Positions 1 to 8,160 are shown, counted from the stretch's first letter. The stretch is 29,142 nt of DNA from an uncultured Bacteroidales bacterium (GCA_910585445.1 CAJUEK010000029.1:1-29142); one strand, 5' to 3'. Program-made: numbers and translations. The notes: generated by a model from the sequence alone, not told the origin.

Positions 1-86
1 ACACCATTGACAGCTATCTGAGCTTTGGCACTGAAAACTGAAAGCAACAGAGCCATAAACATAACCATTGTAATTCTTGTTTTCAT
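1..86 (-). CDS. Exported protein, N-terminal fragment (cut by window edge)
   Basis: An ATG at 86-84 opens a minus-strand frame that stays open to the window edge (28 codons). It starts MKTRITMVMFMALLLSVFSA and continues KAQIAVNG: a short basic start, a hydrophobic core and an AKAQ-type signal peptidase I site, so the product is probably exported. It lies 27 bp downstream of the M23 lipoprotein gene on the same strand and is probably cotranscribed with it. The mature protein lies outside the window, so no function can be given. Confidence 0.6.
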   Translation of the reverse strand, partial: MKTRITMVMFMALLLSVFSAKAQIAVNG

Positions 87-113
87 AAGGTAACTATTTT
101 AAATTTATAAAAA

Positions 114-1865
114 TTATAACATCATGCCCGGTTTGTCATCTGATAGCCAAACATCACCGTAATATAAATATATTTTATCTTCCTCATCACATTTGATGCC
201 CGTGATTTTCGTTGGCCGCACAGCACCGTTTGACCCACGGGAGACTATGCCGTTAATATAAATCTCAGGATTCACCCGCTTTCCATTTTGCAGCACAGTA
301 AGATGGAGATGAGGGAATTTGACATCCCAAGCATTGCCGGTACAGCCACTATAAGCTATCACTTCCCCACGATAGACCTTGTCTCCAGGTCTGAACGGCC
401 GGCCAGTCCTCGGATTGATGGCCACAGGGTTGTCCGCACTTAAATGCCAATATGAAAAATCAACAACTTGGCCATCTATCAAGCACTCCAATGAAAAGCG
501 GTTACCTGCACCGTCTGTATCTCCGCTATACCATGCGGGATACTCTTTTCTCCCTATTCGCATCGGCTGTTCGACAACATATTTCTGCTTCTCTGATATT
601 CTCCCATCACACATTGCGCATAGAGGTGTGCCAGGCTCAGCATACAAATCTATGCCTGAATGGCTTAGTCTATTACCATATTTATCCACACGCGTCAGCC
701 CGTAAGTAGATCCGCGGAAATCGGGATTCCAGGTACTGGTCGGAGCCAGACTCATCTCAACCAACGGATTGCCAATACCCGTGCTCTTGTCCCAGCAAGG
801 CAGTTTTCCTTCCTCCAAAATACTGCCGAAATAAGCAGTCGCTTCAATATCAGTTCTTATTTGGAAAGCGGCACATTCCGAATAACCACGAAGGCTGCCG
901 ACCCAACGGCTGAAATACAAATCCATATCAGGCACAGCACGGCAAGTCACATAGAAATCTTTCACATATTCTCCAGAGCCAAGAACAATCCCACCGGAGG
1001 AAGAGGAAAGCGTAACCGTATACTTAACCGGTTCACGCGGCTTTCCACCACCTCCTCCACAGCCACTGCCGTCATCCAGAGGAGGGTCGTTCCACCAATC
1101 ATGTCCGTTGTATTCACCTCCCTCCGAATCTTTATACAAGTCCCATTCCGGCGTCACCTCAGCAATACAATAGCTGGCCTCAAGTTCAACAGGCTCTTTG
1201 TCCGCACGCGTACAGACAGAAGCAGGCACGGAAAGATACATTAATCTGCTTGAATATGACCCAGCGTCCTCAAAAGGAACAACAACGGCATCACCTATCG
1301 GACCGTCACCATATGTGTAAATGTCAATGATGCCGCCATATAAATCAGAATACAAGATGATGCCGCGGTAAAGGCTTTTGTCAAGAAAACTCACCGTCTC
1401 CGCACCATACATGTCAACATAGCCAACATATGGTATCATAGTGGCGACATCTTTAGTGACCGCGCCTGTCAAAGTATCGACAGTCTCAATCAAGAAAGTC
1501 CTCACTATAGTAAGGGAATCCGAATCGTAACTATTGTCATTATTCTTGCGGAACATGACCTTTTTGTCGTCTTTATTGTCAAGAAACGGTATCTGACGTA
1601 TAATCATAGACTTGAATGACATTTCTTCAGCAGCGTCACGGTCAAGGAGCGACTCAAGGCTCACCATATTCTGAGAGCCATCCGTACTTTTTGTCTTGGT
1701 TGCGCGCTTGCCTCCAAGGTCGGCAAACAAGAACAATTCATCGGCCGGAACCATAATGTCACCATACTCATCATCAGGAAATCTCTCTATATTACATTCC
1801 ATGAAATCCGCCACGCCGCAAGAAAGCAGCGCAAAAGGCAACAGACAGAAGAACATGCGCCTCAT
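114..1865 (-). CDS. Lipoprotein with C-terminal M23 (LytM-type) metallopeptidase domain
   Basis: 583 residues. The start has a lipoprotein signal with a lipobox ending at Cys16 (FALLSC), so the protein is probably anchored in an envelope membrane. Residues 17-260 match no family I recognise. A Gly-rich linker (GCGGGGG, about 268-274) leads to a segment at about 280-348 that resembles a divergent InlB-type beta repeat (YTVTLSSSSGG ... FSRWVGS ... ATAYF). The M23 domain is at about 395-540: HSGID supplies His402 and Asp406, YWHLS supplies His474, and PHLHL supplies His519 and His521, the usual zinc and catalytic set, so it is probably active. M23 enzymes cut peptidoglycan peptides or act as LytM-type cofactors; which applies here is not visible. 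The insertion between HSGID and YWHLS is long for the family. It has its own promoter (1894-1923). Confidence 0.8.
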   Translation of the reverse strand: MRRMFFCLLPFALLSCGVADFMECNIERFPDDEYGDIMVPADELFLFADLGGKRATKTKSTDGSQNMVSLESLLDRDAAEEMSFKSMIIRQIPFLDNKDDKKVMFRKNNDNSYDSDSLTIVRTFLIETVDTLTGAVTKDVATMIPYVGYVDMYGAETVSFLDKSLYRGIILYSDLYGGIIDIYTYGDGPIGDAVVVPFEDAGSYSSRLMYLSVPASVCTRADKEPVELEASYCIAEVTPEWDLYKDSEGGEYNGHDWWNDPPLDDGSGCGGGGGKPREPVKYTVTLSSSSGGIVLGSGEYVKDFYVTCRAVPDMDLYFSRWVGSLRGYSECAAFQIRTDIEATAYFGSILEEGKLPCWDKSTGIGNPLVEMSLAPTSTWNPDFRGSTYGLTRVDKYGNRLSHSGIDLYAEPGTPLCAMCDGRISEKQKYVVEQPMRIGRKEYPAWYSGDTDGAGNRFSLECLIDGQVVDFSYWHLSADNPVAINPRTGRPFRPGDKVYRGEVIAYSGCTGNAWDVKFPHLHLTVLQNGKRVNPEIYINGIVSRGSNGAVRPTKITGIKCDEEDKIYLYYGDVWLSDDKPGMML

Positions 1866-1893
1866 AACAGTTTCAGTTTAGAAGTTGCTGCAG

Positions 1894-1923
1894 CAAAGAT
1901 AACAAAATTACAATAAAATCAAA
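1894..1923 (-). promoter_or_regulatory. Bacteroidota promoter of the M23 lipoprotein gene
   Basis: On the minus strand TTTG (1923-1920), an 18-base spacer and TATCTTTG (1901-1894) match the Bacteroidota -33/-7 form TTTG-N18/20-TAnnTTTG. The ATG follows 28 bases downstream. Confidence 0.6.
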
Positions 1924-2053
1924 GTAATATTTGATAAAAAAGAAGTGTTCCACATTAAATCTTTAGAAATTATCATCTACATAATTATATCCCGATTCTG
2001 AAGCCGGAATACGTTGCCTCGAAAGGAATCCATGCTAACGAAAAGAAGACCTA

Positions 2054-2190
2054 CTTCGGCAGAATCAAAGCAAGCTTTGCTTCTGCTCTCTACTTTGTGT
2101 ATATTTGAGCTAAAGCTCATATATACGCCTGCGCTTCGGCAAAACTTACAAGCAAGCTTGACGTTTTGCTCTCAGCTTTTGCTATATTTG
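2054..2190 (+). repeat. Two imperfect direct repeats, each a hairpin followed by a TATATTTG promoter box
   Basis: Copy 1 is 2054-2107 and copy 2 is 2134-2190. Each begins CTTCGGCA, has a hairpin with an AA loop, then GCTCTC and a CTTT-containing stretch, and ends exactly in TATATTTG. Copy 1 hairpin (2059-2086): GCAGAA/TTCTGC and CAAAGC/GCTTTG with one mismatch. Copy 2 hairpin (2139-2169): GCAAAAC/GTTTTGC and CAAGC/GCTTG around a small internal loop. The stems differ between copies but stay paired. A third small palindrome, GAGCT-AA-AGCTC (2107-2118), lies between them. The rest of the 350-bp gap (1924-2053) shows nothing else I can name. Confidence 0.75.
2076..2107 (+). promoter_or_regulatory. 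Promoter inside repeat copy 1, upstream of the aldehyde dehydrogenase gene
   Basis: TTTG (2076-2079), 20 bases, TATATTTG (2100-2107). Copy 2 carries a second TATATTTG at 2183-2190, 25 bases before the start codon; its best upstream partner, CTTG at 2157-2160, is 22 bases away. Either or both could drive the gene at 2216. Confidence 0.5.
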
Positions 2191-2215
2191 CCCCAGTTTT
2201 TAAAATGGCAGAGAA

Positions 2216-3613
2216 ATGGAGATTGCGAACACACCGGAAGAGAGAATTGCCGGCATAATACAGTCACAGAGGGAATATTTCCTCAGCGGGGAAACACTCG
2301 GACTCCCCTTCCGTAAAAACATGCTGAAGAAATTTGCGGCAGCGATGAAAAAATGGGAAAAGCCTCTGTGTGATGCACTTTGGACAGACCTGCACAAATC
2401 ATATGAAGAGGCATACCTCACCGAACTTAGCATAGTCACCGGAGAAATAAGCAACCATCTGAGGCATCTGGACAAATGGGCCCGCAGGGAACGCAGACGC
2501 ACGCCGCTGAAGCTGTTCCCGTCACGCAGCCATGTCGTAAAAGAGCCTCTGGGCAATGCCCTTATAATCTCACCATGGAATTATCCGGTCCAGCTGCTTC
2601 TGAATCCTCTCGTAGGAGCCATTTCGTCTGGATGCACTGCAGTCCTCAAACCCTCCCCCTATGTCCCGAACGTGTCCGCAGTTATCGGGGATATGATTCG
2701 CGACACATTCGAGGAGTACTATATAGCTGCAGTTCAAGGCAATAGAGAAGCAAATGCGGCCCTGCTCAAACATCGCTTCGACCTTATATTCTTCACCGGC
2801 AGCCCTGCCCTTGCACGGACCGTCATGGAATCAGCCGCAAAGAATCTCACACCGGTAGTGCTCGAGTTAGGCGGCAAGAGCCCCTGCATAATAGGACATG
2901 ACGCCGACCTCAGGACAGCGGCACGCAGGATTGCTTGGGGAAAGACACTGAACAGCGGCCAGACATGCATCGCTCCGGACTATATACTTATACACAAAGA
3001 CGTGCGCGACGGGTTTGTAACAGCATTTGCAGAAGAAGTCAGAAGAATGCACGGCAATGACATAAAGGCAGACAGGCACTATGTTAGGATGGTCAATGAC
3101 AAGGCCTTCGAACGTGTCAGCGGCTATCTGAAAGACGCGGAACTTCTCTTCGGAGGAGAATGCGACCCGGAGGAAAGGTTCATTGGGCCTGCACTGATAG
3201 CTGACCCGGCGCTTGACTCCCCTGTCATGACTGAGGAAATCTTCGGTCCCGTATTCCCTGTAATATCACTTGACGACAACGGCAAACCGTTCTCTGACAA
3301 AGTGATAGAGTTTGTCACCTCAAGAGAAAAACCGCTTGCCCTCTACTACTTCGGGAAAAAGAGCGAAGGATGGGAAATAATCAGCAGGACTTCTTCAGGA
3401 GGAGGATGCATCAATGATGTCATAATGCACATTGCCAATGAAAACATACCATTCGGCGGCGTAGGCAATTCCGGAACGGGCTGCTATCACGGCGAAGAAA
3501 GCTTCAAGGCATTCAGCCACAGGCGTTCGATAGTCACAACGGGCACCTGGCTTGACCTCCCCTTCCGCTACATGCCTTACAGGCTCTTCAAACTTGTCAA
3601 AAAGATACTCTGA
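2216..3613 (+). CDS. Aldehyde dehydrogenase, class 3-like
   Basis: 465 residues, the length of class 3 (ALDH3-like) NAD(P)-dependent aldehyde dehydrogenases. These oxidise aldehydes to carboxylic acids through a cysteine thiohemiacetal. Family motifs are complete: PWNYP at 120-124 (Asn122), FTGS at 193-196 (cofactor binding), LELGGKSP with the general base Glu217, GQTC with catalytic Cys251, and EEIFGPV at 340-346. The C-terminal IPFGGVGNSG segment is also typical. A basic, hydrophobic tail (LFKLVKKIL) ends the protein; class 3 members can be membrane associated, but that is inference here. The substrate cannot be read from sequence. The ATG at 2216 follows TATATTTG by 25 bases. The maf gene follows 44 bases after the stop, probably in the same transcript. 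Confidence 0.9.
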   Translation: MEIANTPEERIAGIIQSQREYFLSGETLGLPFRKNMLKKFAAAMKKWEKPLCDALWTDLHKSYEEAYLTELSIVTGEISNHLRHLDKWARRERRRTPLKLFPSRSHVVKEPLGNALIISPWNYPVQLLLNPLVGAISSGCTAVLKPSPYVPNVSAVIGDMIRDTFEEYYIAAVQGNREANAALLKHRFDLIFFTGSPALARTVMESAAKNLTPVVLELGGKSPCIIGHDADLRTAARRIAWGKTLNSGQTCIAPDYILIHKDVRDGFVTAFAEEVRRMHGNDIKADRHYVRMVNDKAFERVSGYLKDAELLFGGECDPEERFIGPALIADPALDSPVMTEEIFGPVFPVISLDDNGKPFSDKVIEFVTSREKPLALYYFGKKSEGWEIISRTSSGGGCINDVIMHIANENIPFGGVGNSGTGCYHGEESFKAFSHRRSIVTTGTWLDLPFRYMPYRLFKLVKKIL

Positions 3614-3657
3614 CAGCACATGCCTCCAGCGCGATGAGACGCGGCACAAAAACAAAC

Positions 3658-4242
3658 ATGATGGAAACAAAAGGAAAACGAATAATTCTTGCAAGCGGGT
3701 CTCCGAGAAGGAAAGAACTTCTCTCTGGCTTGAACATTGATTTTGAAGTAGATACACGCAATCATTTCGAGGAAACATACAGCTTGGACACTCCACATGA
3801 AATGATACCGCATATCCTCTCCGAAGGCAAGTCATACGGGTTTCACCGCGAACTGAGCGAAAATGAGATACTGATAACCTCTGACACACTGGTTCTGTGC
3901 GGAGACCGCGTAATGGGAAAACCGCACACACGGGAAGAGGCAGTTGACATGCTGCGTTTCCTGTCAGGACGAAGCCATAAGGTAATCACGGCCCTTACTT
4001 TGCGTGACTGCAAAAGGCACGAGACCATGTCCGACACTGCAACGGTGCATTTCCGCGAATTGACAGACAATGAAATCGCCTATTACATAGACACATTCAA
4101 GCCATACGACAAAGCCGGGGCATACGGCATCCAGGAATGGATAGGATATATCGGCATAACAGGAATAGAAGGCTCATTCTTCACGATTATGGGACTTCCC
4201 GTGCATCTTGCATATAGCCAGCTGCTCAAATTCATCGGCTGA
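3658..4242 (+). CDS. maf: Maf family nucleotide pyrophosphatase
   Basis: 194 residues from the chosen start. Maf proteins hydrolyse dTTP, UTP or modified nucleotides to the monophosphate and are thought to clean the nucleotide pool in the cytoplasm. Motifs seen: the nucleotide-binding ASGSPRRKELL near the N-terminus, the central SDTLV, KPHTREEAVDMLRFLSG followed by the HKVITAL strand, and YDKAGAYGIQ near the C-terminus. An in-frame ATG at 3634 would add eight residues not typical of the family. The tandem ATGs at 3658 and 3661 place the first strand (GKRIILASGSPRR) where family members usually begin, so 3658 is preferred. It lies directly after the aldehyde dehydrogenase gene. Confidence 0.88.
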   Translation: MMETKGKRIILASGSPRRKELLSGLNIDFEVDTRNHFEETYSLDTPHEMIPHILSEGKSYGFHRELSENEILITSDTLVLCGDRVMGKPHTREEAVDMLRFLSGRSHKVITALTLRDCKRHETMSDTATVHFRELTDNEIAYYIDTFKPYDKAGAYGIQEWIGYIGITGIEGSFFTIMGLPVHLAYSQLLKFIG

Positions 4243-4357
4243 CAAGCCCGGCTCAAGCTACAAAGCCATCTCCTGCATGCGGACAGAAGATGTACAGTCG
4301 CCGTGCAACATTTGCATGACATTGTGCATCTTAGCGGAAATTTTAAAACTTCCAACC

Positions 4358-5200
4358 ATGAAGAAACTGTCCGCAACTCTCATTGCCACATTATGCCTGT
4401 GGACTCTTGGCATTCTCACTTCACAGATTCTTTATGCACAGACCCGCAGCCATCTGGAATATGCTTTCGGGCATGTGATAGAAACATCCCTCGGATGCGC
4501 GTTCACCTGCAATGACAACGGTTTTGTTCCCGGGCCGGAGCTGAATCTGAGGTACACCTATTATTGGGGAAAACATTTCGGAGTGTATGGCAATATCGGA
4601 GGAAGCATCAACCCAAAGAGCGTCACAAGCACATTCAGCAAACTCGATGACAGTTACAATTATGCACCCCTGCAATACAGGAACAAAAAAATACGCGAAT
4701 CATACCAAAGCATCGTGGCAGGCCTGGCATACCGCCTCGACTTCGGAGCCTGGAGCTTCAGGCCACGCATAGGCTTGGGATATGGTGAATATAAATGCAA
4801 AGACTACAGCTATTACCGCCTCAGCAGCGCATCAACTTCAGATACCCCGGAACGCGTTGTAATACAAACCAAACGGCCAAACTCCTCCATACCCGGAAAT
4901 GTGTGCTTCAACGCCAACATACAGATGGCATACAGCCCGACCAATCATTTTTTCATTTTCGCGGAAATCTCGGGAACAGTCATTCCCGGCATGGTCAACG
5001 TCTGCGAAAGCATATATACTACGGAAAGCCTAACAAACGATAATTGGTTTGAAGGATTCATCAATTTATTTTATGAGCCCTATCGTGTGAAAGAGCTGAT
5101 ACGGCAGGATGAGACACAGCTCCAGATAGGCGGAACCGTAAGCCTGCGTTTCGGAATCGGCTGGAACATAGGACTCAACAGGAATACACGCCACATGTAA
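4358..5200 (+). CDS. Outer-membrane beta-barrel protein, paralogue 1
   Basis: 280 residues from the ATG at 4358, chosen because MKKLSATLIATLCLW begins a clear signal peptide and aligns with the start of the next gene; an upstream in-frame ATG at 4208 would put 50 unlikely residues before it and overlap maf. The mature part has alternating strands and aromatic motifs (RYTYYWGKHFG, AYRLDFG, SFRPRIGLGYGEY, NHFFIFAEISG) and ends near FGIGWNIGLNRNT, the pattern of Bacteroidota porin-family barrels of 8 to 10 strands. It was very probably duplicated to give the next gene, whose motifs recur in the same order. The stop TAA is followed directly by an in-frame-alternative ATG of the next gene. Cargo or partner is unknown. 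Confidence 0.7.
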   Translation: MKKLSATLIATLCLWTLGILTSQILYAQTRSHLEYAFGHVIETSLGCAFTCNDNGFVPGPELNLRYTYYWGKHFGVYGNIGGSINPKSVTSTFSKLDDSYNYAPLQYRNKKIRESYQSIVAGLAYRLDFGAWSFRPRIGLGYGEYKCKDYSYYRLSSASTSDTPERVVIQTKRPNSSIPGNVCFNANIQMAYSPTNHFFIFAEISGTVIPGMVNVCESIYTTESLTNDNWFEGFINLFYEPYRVKELIRQDETQLQIGGTVSLRFGIGWNIGLNRNTRHM

Positions 5201-5221
5201 ATGAACATAAACTATATCGTC

Positions 5222-6088
5222 ATGACAAAATTGTCCGCAACAGCCCTCACAGCAGCCTTGATTGGCTTCCTGGCTTCCTCACAAGTAATGAGCGCACAGA
5301 AAAAAGACAACAGCCATCTGCCATATGCATTCGGGAATACCCTGGAAACATCTGTCGGATGCAATTTCTCCTCAAACGGCCATGGTTTTGCCCAAGGCCC
5401 CGAGTTCAATCTCAGATATACCTATTATTGGGGAAAGCATTTCGGAGCATATGGACATCTCGGAATCAGCGGCCATAACATGGACATGAGTGACGCTTTC
5501 AAGAATTTTGACAGCGGTTTCACTTATGAGACTTCCATAAACAGAGGTTCTTCCATATCGAGTTCCTGCTCATATTTCACAGCGGGTATCGCCTATCGCC
5601 TTGACTTCGGGAAATGGAGCTTCAGGCCTAAAGCCGGATTAGGATATGGAGAATACAGCCAGCATCACTACAGCTACTACAGATTCAGAAAGTCAGCCTC
5701 CTCAGATACCCCGGAATACGTGACCATCAGTTCGCCATACGACAAGTACAATTTCGACAATAGTACAAACAGCATAGCTTTGGAAGCCTGCGTACAGATG
5801 GCATATACCCTGAGAAACCATTTCTTTATTTTTGCGGAAATCTCAGGCCTGCTGATGCCTGCGCAACTTAAGGCAAAAGAAACCGTATATGCAACCAGAA
5901 AAGTCATTCCTGAAAACTGGGCTGACGCCGCAATCGGTCCCAAGGGAGACAAATACGTGCAGACCGAAGAAATAATAAGCTCCCAGAGAATTTCACACAT
6001 GGCATGCGGCAACATAGGCCTTAGCTTCGGAATCGGCTGGAACATAGGCTTCAACAGAAACACCAGCAACAGATACAGGCAGCAGTAA
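5222..6088 (+). CDS. Outer-membrane beta-barrel protein, paralogue 2
   Basis: 288 residues. The ATG at 5222 gives MTKLSATALTAALIGFLASS, aligned with paralogue 1; an ATG at 5201 touching the previous stop would add seven residues and cannot be excluded. A signal peptide ending near VMSAQ is followed by the same motif series as paralogue 1: RYTYYWGKHFG, AYRLDFGKWSFRP, GLGYGEY, HYSYYRF, SDTPEYV, NHFFIFAEISG and FGIGWNIGFNRNTSN. The regions between motifs differ clearly, as expected for surface loops. It is in the same transcript as paralogue 1. I assign no function beyond an outer-membrane barrel. Confidence 0.7.
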   Translation: MTKLSATALTAALIGFLASSQVMSAQKKDNSHLPYAFGNTLETSVGCNFSSNGHGFAQGPEFNLRYTYYWGKHFGAYGHLGISGHNMDMSDAFKNFDSGFTYETSINRGSSISSSCSYFTAGIAYRLDFGKWSFRPKAGLGYGEYSQHHYSYYRFRKSASSDTPEYVTISSPYDKYNFDNSTNSIALEACVQMAYTLRNHFFIFAEISGLLMPAQLKAKETVYATRKVIPENWADAAIGPKGDKYVQTEEIISSQRISHMACGNIGLSFGIGWNIGFNRNTSNRYRQQ

Positions 6089-6139
6089 ACTGCCACATCT
6101 GAACAAGCAAATATTTAATTAATACCAAAGAGAACAGCC

Positions 6140-6565
6140 ATGAAGCACTTTGCAAAAATTTTCGCTATAATCACCATATCACTGACCTCCACGGCAGTTG
6201 ACTGCTACAAATATGACAGCGACATCGCCTTCACCCTGCATAACGATTCCGACAAAACGATAGGATGGTACATCCCGACATACGATGAATTCCTTGAGGG
6301 AGTCATGCCGGATGAAATGCCAAAGACCTTGGCAAAGTCACACTACCACATATCACCAGGCAAAAGTCATACTTTCATACGTGGCAGCATTCCTTCAGAA
6401 TACCAACCGGACGACCTCCTCAAATTGTATATATTTGACATAGAGACACTATACGACCACAATTGGGAAGAGGTAAGGGATAAAGGGATGTATCTGTACT
6501 GCTTCGAACTCAGTGCAGAAGAAGTCAGGAAGAATGGCAACCAGGTCTCTTATCCGGCCAAATGA
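6140..6565 (+). CDS. Small exported protein of unknown function
   Basis: 141 residues. MKHFAKIFAIITISLTSTAV is a signal peptide; Cys22 follows in AVDC, which is not a good lipobox, so lipidation is doubtful. The mature part has a short beta-rich start (IAFTLHNDSDKTIGWYIP) and a segment KLYIFDIETLYDHNWEEV near the C-terminus, ending in a YP motif. From memory this pattern, an Asn-rich first strand and a LYIFD-x-E segment before a final YP, recurs in small uncharacterised Bacteroidales lipoproteins. It lies 51 bp after the second barrel on the same strand and may be coexpressed. No function can be given. Confidence 0.7.
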   Translation: MKHFAKIFAIITISLTSTAVDCYKYDSDIAFTLHNDSDKTIGWYIPTYDEFLEGVMPDEMPKTLAKSHYHISPGKSHTFIRGSIPSEYQPDDLLKLYIFDIETLYDHNWEEVRDKGMYLYCFELSAEEVRKNGNQVSYPAK

Positions 6566-6597
6566 CACCGTTCTTTTTATTAAAATGATCCGGTGCA

Positions 6598-6627
6598 TTG
6601 TGCATTTTCGCCAAATCACTATCTTTG
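6598..6627 (+). promoter_or_regulatory. Possible promoter of the CDF exporter gene
   Basis: TTG (6598-6600), 19 bases, TATCTTTG (6620-6627) fit the Bacteroidota promoter. Transcription would begin near 6634, upstream of the terminator-like hairpin at 6662, so the gene would have a leader of about 80 bases. Confidence 0.45.
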
Positions 6628-6661
6628 CATAGTCCATCCGGAACATCGGAAGGTAACAATC

Positions 6662-6691
6662 AAAGGACGCCAGAAATGAGCGTCCTTTTTT
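6662..6691 (+). terminator. Intrinsic terminator in front of the CDF gene
   Basis: AAAGGACGC (6662-6670) pairs perfectly with GCGTCCTTT (6680-6688) over a 9-base loop, and T continues to 6691. It may end the transcript of the small exported protein. If the promoter at 6598-6627 is real, it instead lies in the leader of the CDF gene and could act as an attenuator. Confidence 0.65.
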
Positions 6692-6714
6692 ATTTGTTTC
6701 ATAACATACAACAG

Positions 6715-7614
6715 ATGATGGAAAACAGAGACAGACAAATCAAAAGGATAACACTTTGGAGCGTAGCGGCAAACACTCTGCTGACAGTCTGCAAAATCAT
6801 AGCGGGAACTTTCGGCAGAAGCGCGGCAATGGTAGCTGACGGAATACATTCACTCTCAGACCTTCTCAGTGACGCCGTCGTGCTTGTTTTCACCCATATC
6901 TCCGCCAAGGGCAAGGACAGGGACCATTCATTCGGACACGGGAAATTCGAAACTCTTGCCACACTGATTGTCAGCATAATCCTTATCATTGTCGGAGCGA
7001 ACCTCATGTCAGGAGGGATAAAGAGCATCATAAATGTCCTGAACGGCGGAATCATACCTAAGCCTGGATATATTGCAGCCGCAGCAGCCGTCATCTCGAT
7101 TGCCGCAAAAGAAATCCTTTACAGGGTCACGGCAAAGGTCGGCAAAGAAGCCAACAGCCCTGCCGTAATAGCAAATGCATGGCATCACCGAAGTGACGCG
7201 CTCTCATCAATCGGCTCCCTGGCCGGAATCAGCGGCGCAATACTGCTCGGTGACAAATGGACAATCCTTGACCCGATAGCATCCTGCATCATAAGCGCAG
7301 CCATAATCATTGTCGGTGTGAAGATGGCCATTCCCAACCTCGCAGAATTGCTTGAGGCATCGCTGCCGGAGGAAATGGAAGAGGAAATAGTCCGGATAGC
7401 GCTCTCGGTAGATGGAGTGAACGACATACATGACCTAAAGACAAGGCGCAACGGCATCTCCGTCATAATCGACGCGCACATCGTAGTGGACCCTCAGATG
7501 ACAGTCACCCAAGCCCACGACATAGCTACGCAAGCCGAAGACCGGATACGCGAAAAGTTTGGCCAGCAGACGCAGGTCAGTACGCACATTGAGCCGGACA
7601 AGACCTCACGGTAG
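6715..7614 (+). CDS. Cation diffusion facilitator (CDF) metal exporter
   Basis: 299 residues; tandem ATGs at 6715 and 6718 are both possible starts. CDF proteins are inner-membrane proton-coupled antiporters that export divalent metals. Seen here: an N-terminal membrane domain with several hydrophobic helices, the signature MVADGIHSLSDLLSDAVVL with His45 and Asp49, SFGHGKFETLA, and HHRSDALSS with His157 and Asp161. The two pairs form an HD-HD metal site, the type linked with zinc preference in the family (the cadmium-tolerant type is DD-HD); zinc is therefore likely but inferred. The C-terminal cytoplasmic domain (about 207-290, ending VSTHIEP) is the usual regulatory metal-binding fold. The leader holds a terminator-like hairpin. 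Confidence 0.88.
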   Translation: MMENRDRQIKRITLWSVAANTLLTVCKIIAGTFGRSAAMVADGIHSLSDLLSDAVVLVFTHISAKGKDRDHSFGHGKFETLATLIVSIILIIVGANLMSGGIKSIINVLNGGIIPKPGYIAAAAAVISIAAKEILYRVTAKVGKEANSPAVIANAWHHRSDALSSIGSLAGISGAILLGDKWTILDPIASCIISAAIIIVGVKMAIPNLAELLEASLPEEMEEEIVRIALSVDGVNDIHDLKTRRNGISVIIDAHIVVDPQMTVTQAHDIATQAEDRIREKFGQQTQVSTHIEPDKTSR

Positions 7615-7637
7615 GCCCTCTCCCCTGCTTTCTGTGC

Positions 7638-7673
7638 AAAAAAGAGGGACCTGGCAAATCGCCAAGTCCCCTC
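7638..7673 (-). terminator. Terminator of the META-domain gene
   Basis: Read on the minus strand, GAGGGGACTTGGC and GCCAGGTCCCTC pair over a 5-base loop with one bulge and one mismatch, followed by six T (complement of 7638-7643). It sits 46 bases after the stop codon at 7720 and also separates this gene from the convergent CDF gene. Confidence 0.75.
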
Positions 7674-7719
7674 ATGATAAGGAACTGAGTCCAAAACTAT
7701 AAATCAAGTTCTGGCAGCC

Positions 7720-8133
7720 TTATTTTGCAAGCGTCATAAGCACATTGCCGTCAGCATCGTAAAGCGTAAGCACCCCTGCTTTCACCTTTGCGCTTTTCAC
7801 TTCATTTACCGCTGCAAGGAACTCCTGCTCGGTCTGTGCCTTAGGCTCCGGTCCTGCCATCATCGTAGTTGCCAAAGTTCCGAAAGTAAGGTCATTGCCA
7901 GAAAGCTCATATGTGCCGTTGACAAGATTGACTCCGGTATTTCCATGGATTCTTCCGGACTCCGCATCAAAATTGATGAATGGAGCGACTTCATCCTCAG
8001 TCTCAGGAGCCTCAATCTCTACCCCATTGATAGTAACCACTTTCCACTCTCCTGAAAGATCCGGTGTCTGTGCACATGACAATGCCGTCATTGCAGCGGC
8101 AGCAATGGCTGCCATAGAAATAATTTTTTTCAT
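7720..8133 (-). CDS. META-domain lipoprotein (HslJ-like)
   Basis: 137 residues from the ATG at 8133-8131. That start gives MKKIISMAAIAAAAMTALSC, a lipoprotein signal with lipidated Cys20; the frame opens further upstream, but the extra residues run into a promoter and a repeat. The mature domain shows META/HslJ features: LSGEWKVVTING near the start, then GRIHGNTGVNLVNGTYEL with the conserved G-N-x-G-x-N turn, LTFGTLATTMMAG, EQEFLAAV, and a final strand GVLTLYDADGNVLMTLAK. Family members are envelope proteins of unclear role, and E. coli HslJ is linked to heat shock and novobiocin resistance. It is a single-gene unit with its own promoter and terminator. Confidence 0.85.
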   Translation of the reverse strand: MKKIISMAAIAAAAMTALSCAQTPDLSGEWKVVTINGVEIEAPETEDEVAPFINFDAESGRIHGNTGVNLVNGTYELSGNDLTFGTLATTMMAGPEPKAQTEQEFLAAVNEVKSAKVKAGVLTLYDADGNVLMTLAK

Positions 8134-8160
8134 CTTTATCCTTTTCTTTAATGCATTATG

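Noticed and set aside
3395..3931. Minus-strand open frame of 178 codons
   Set aside because: It lies opposite the end of the aldehyde dehydrogenase gene and the start of maf, both strongly supported.
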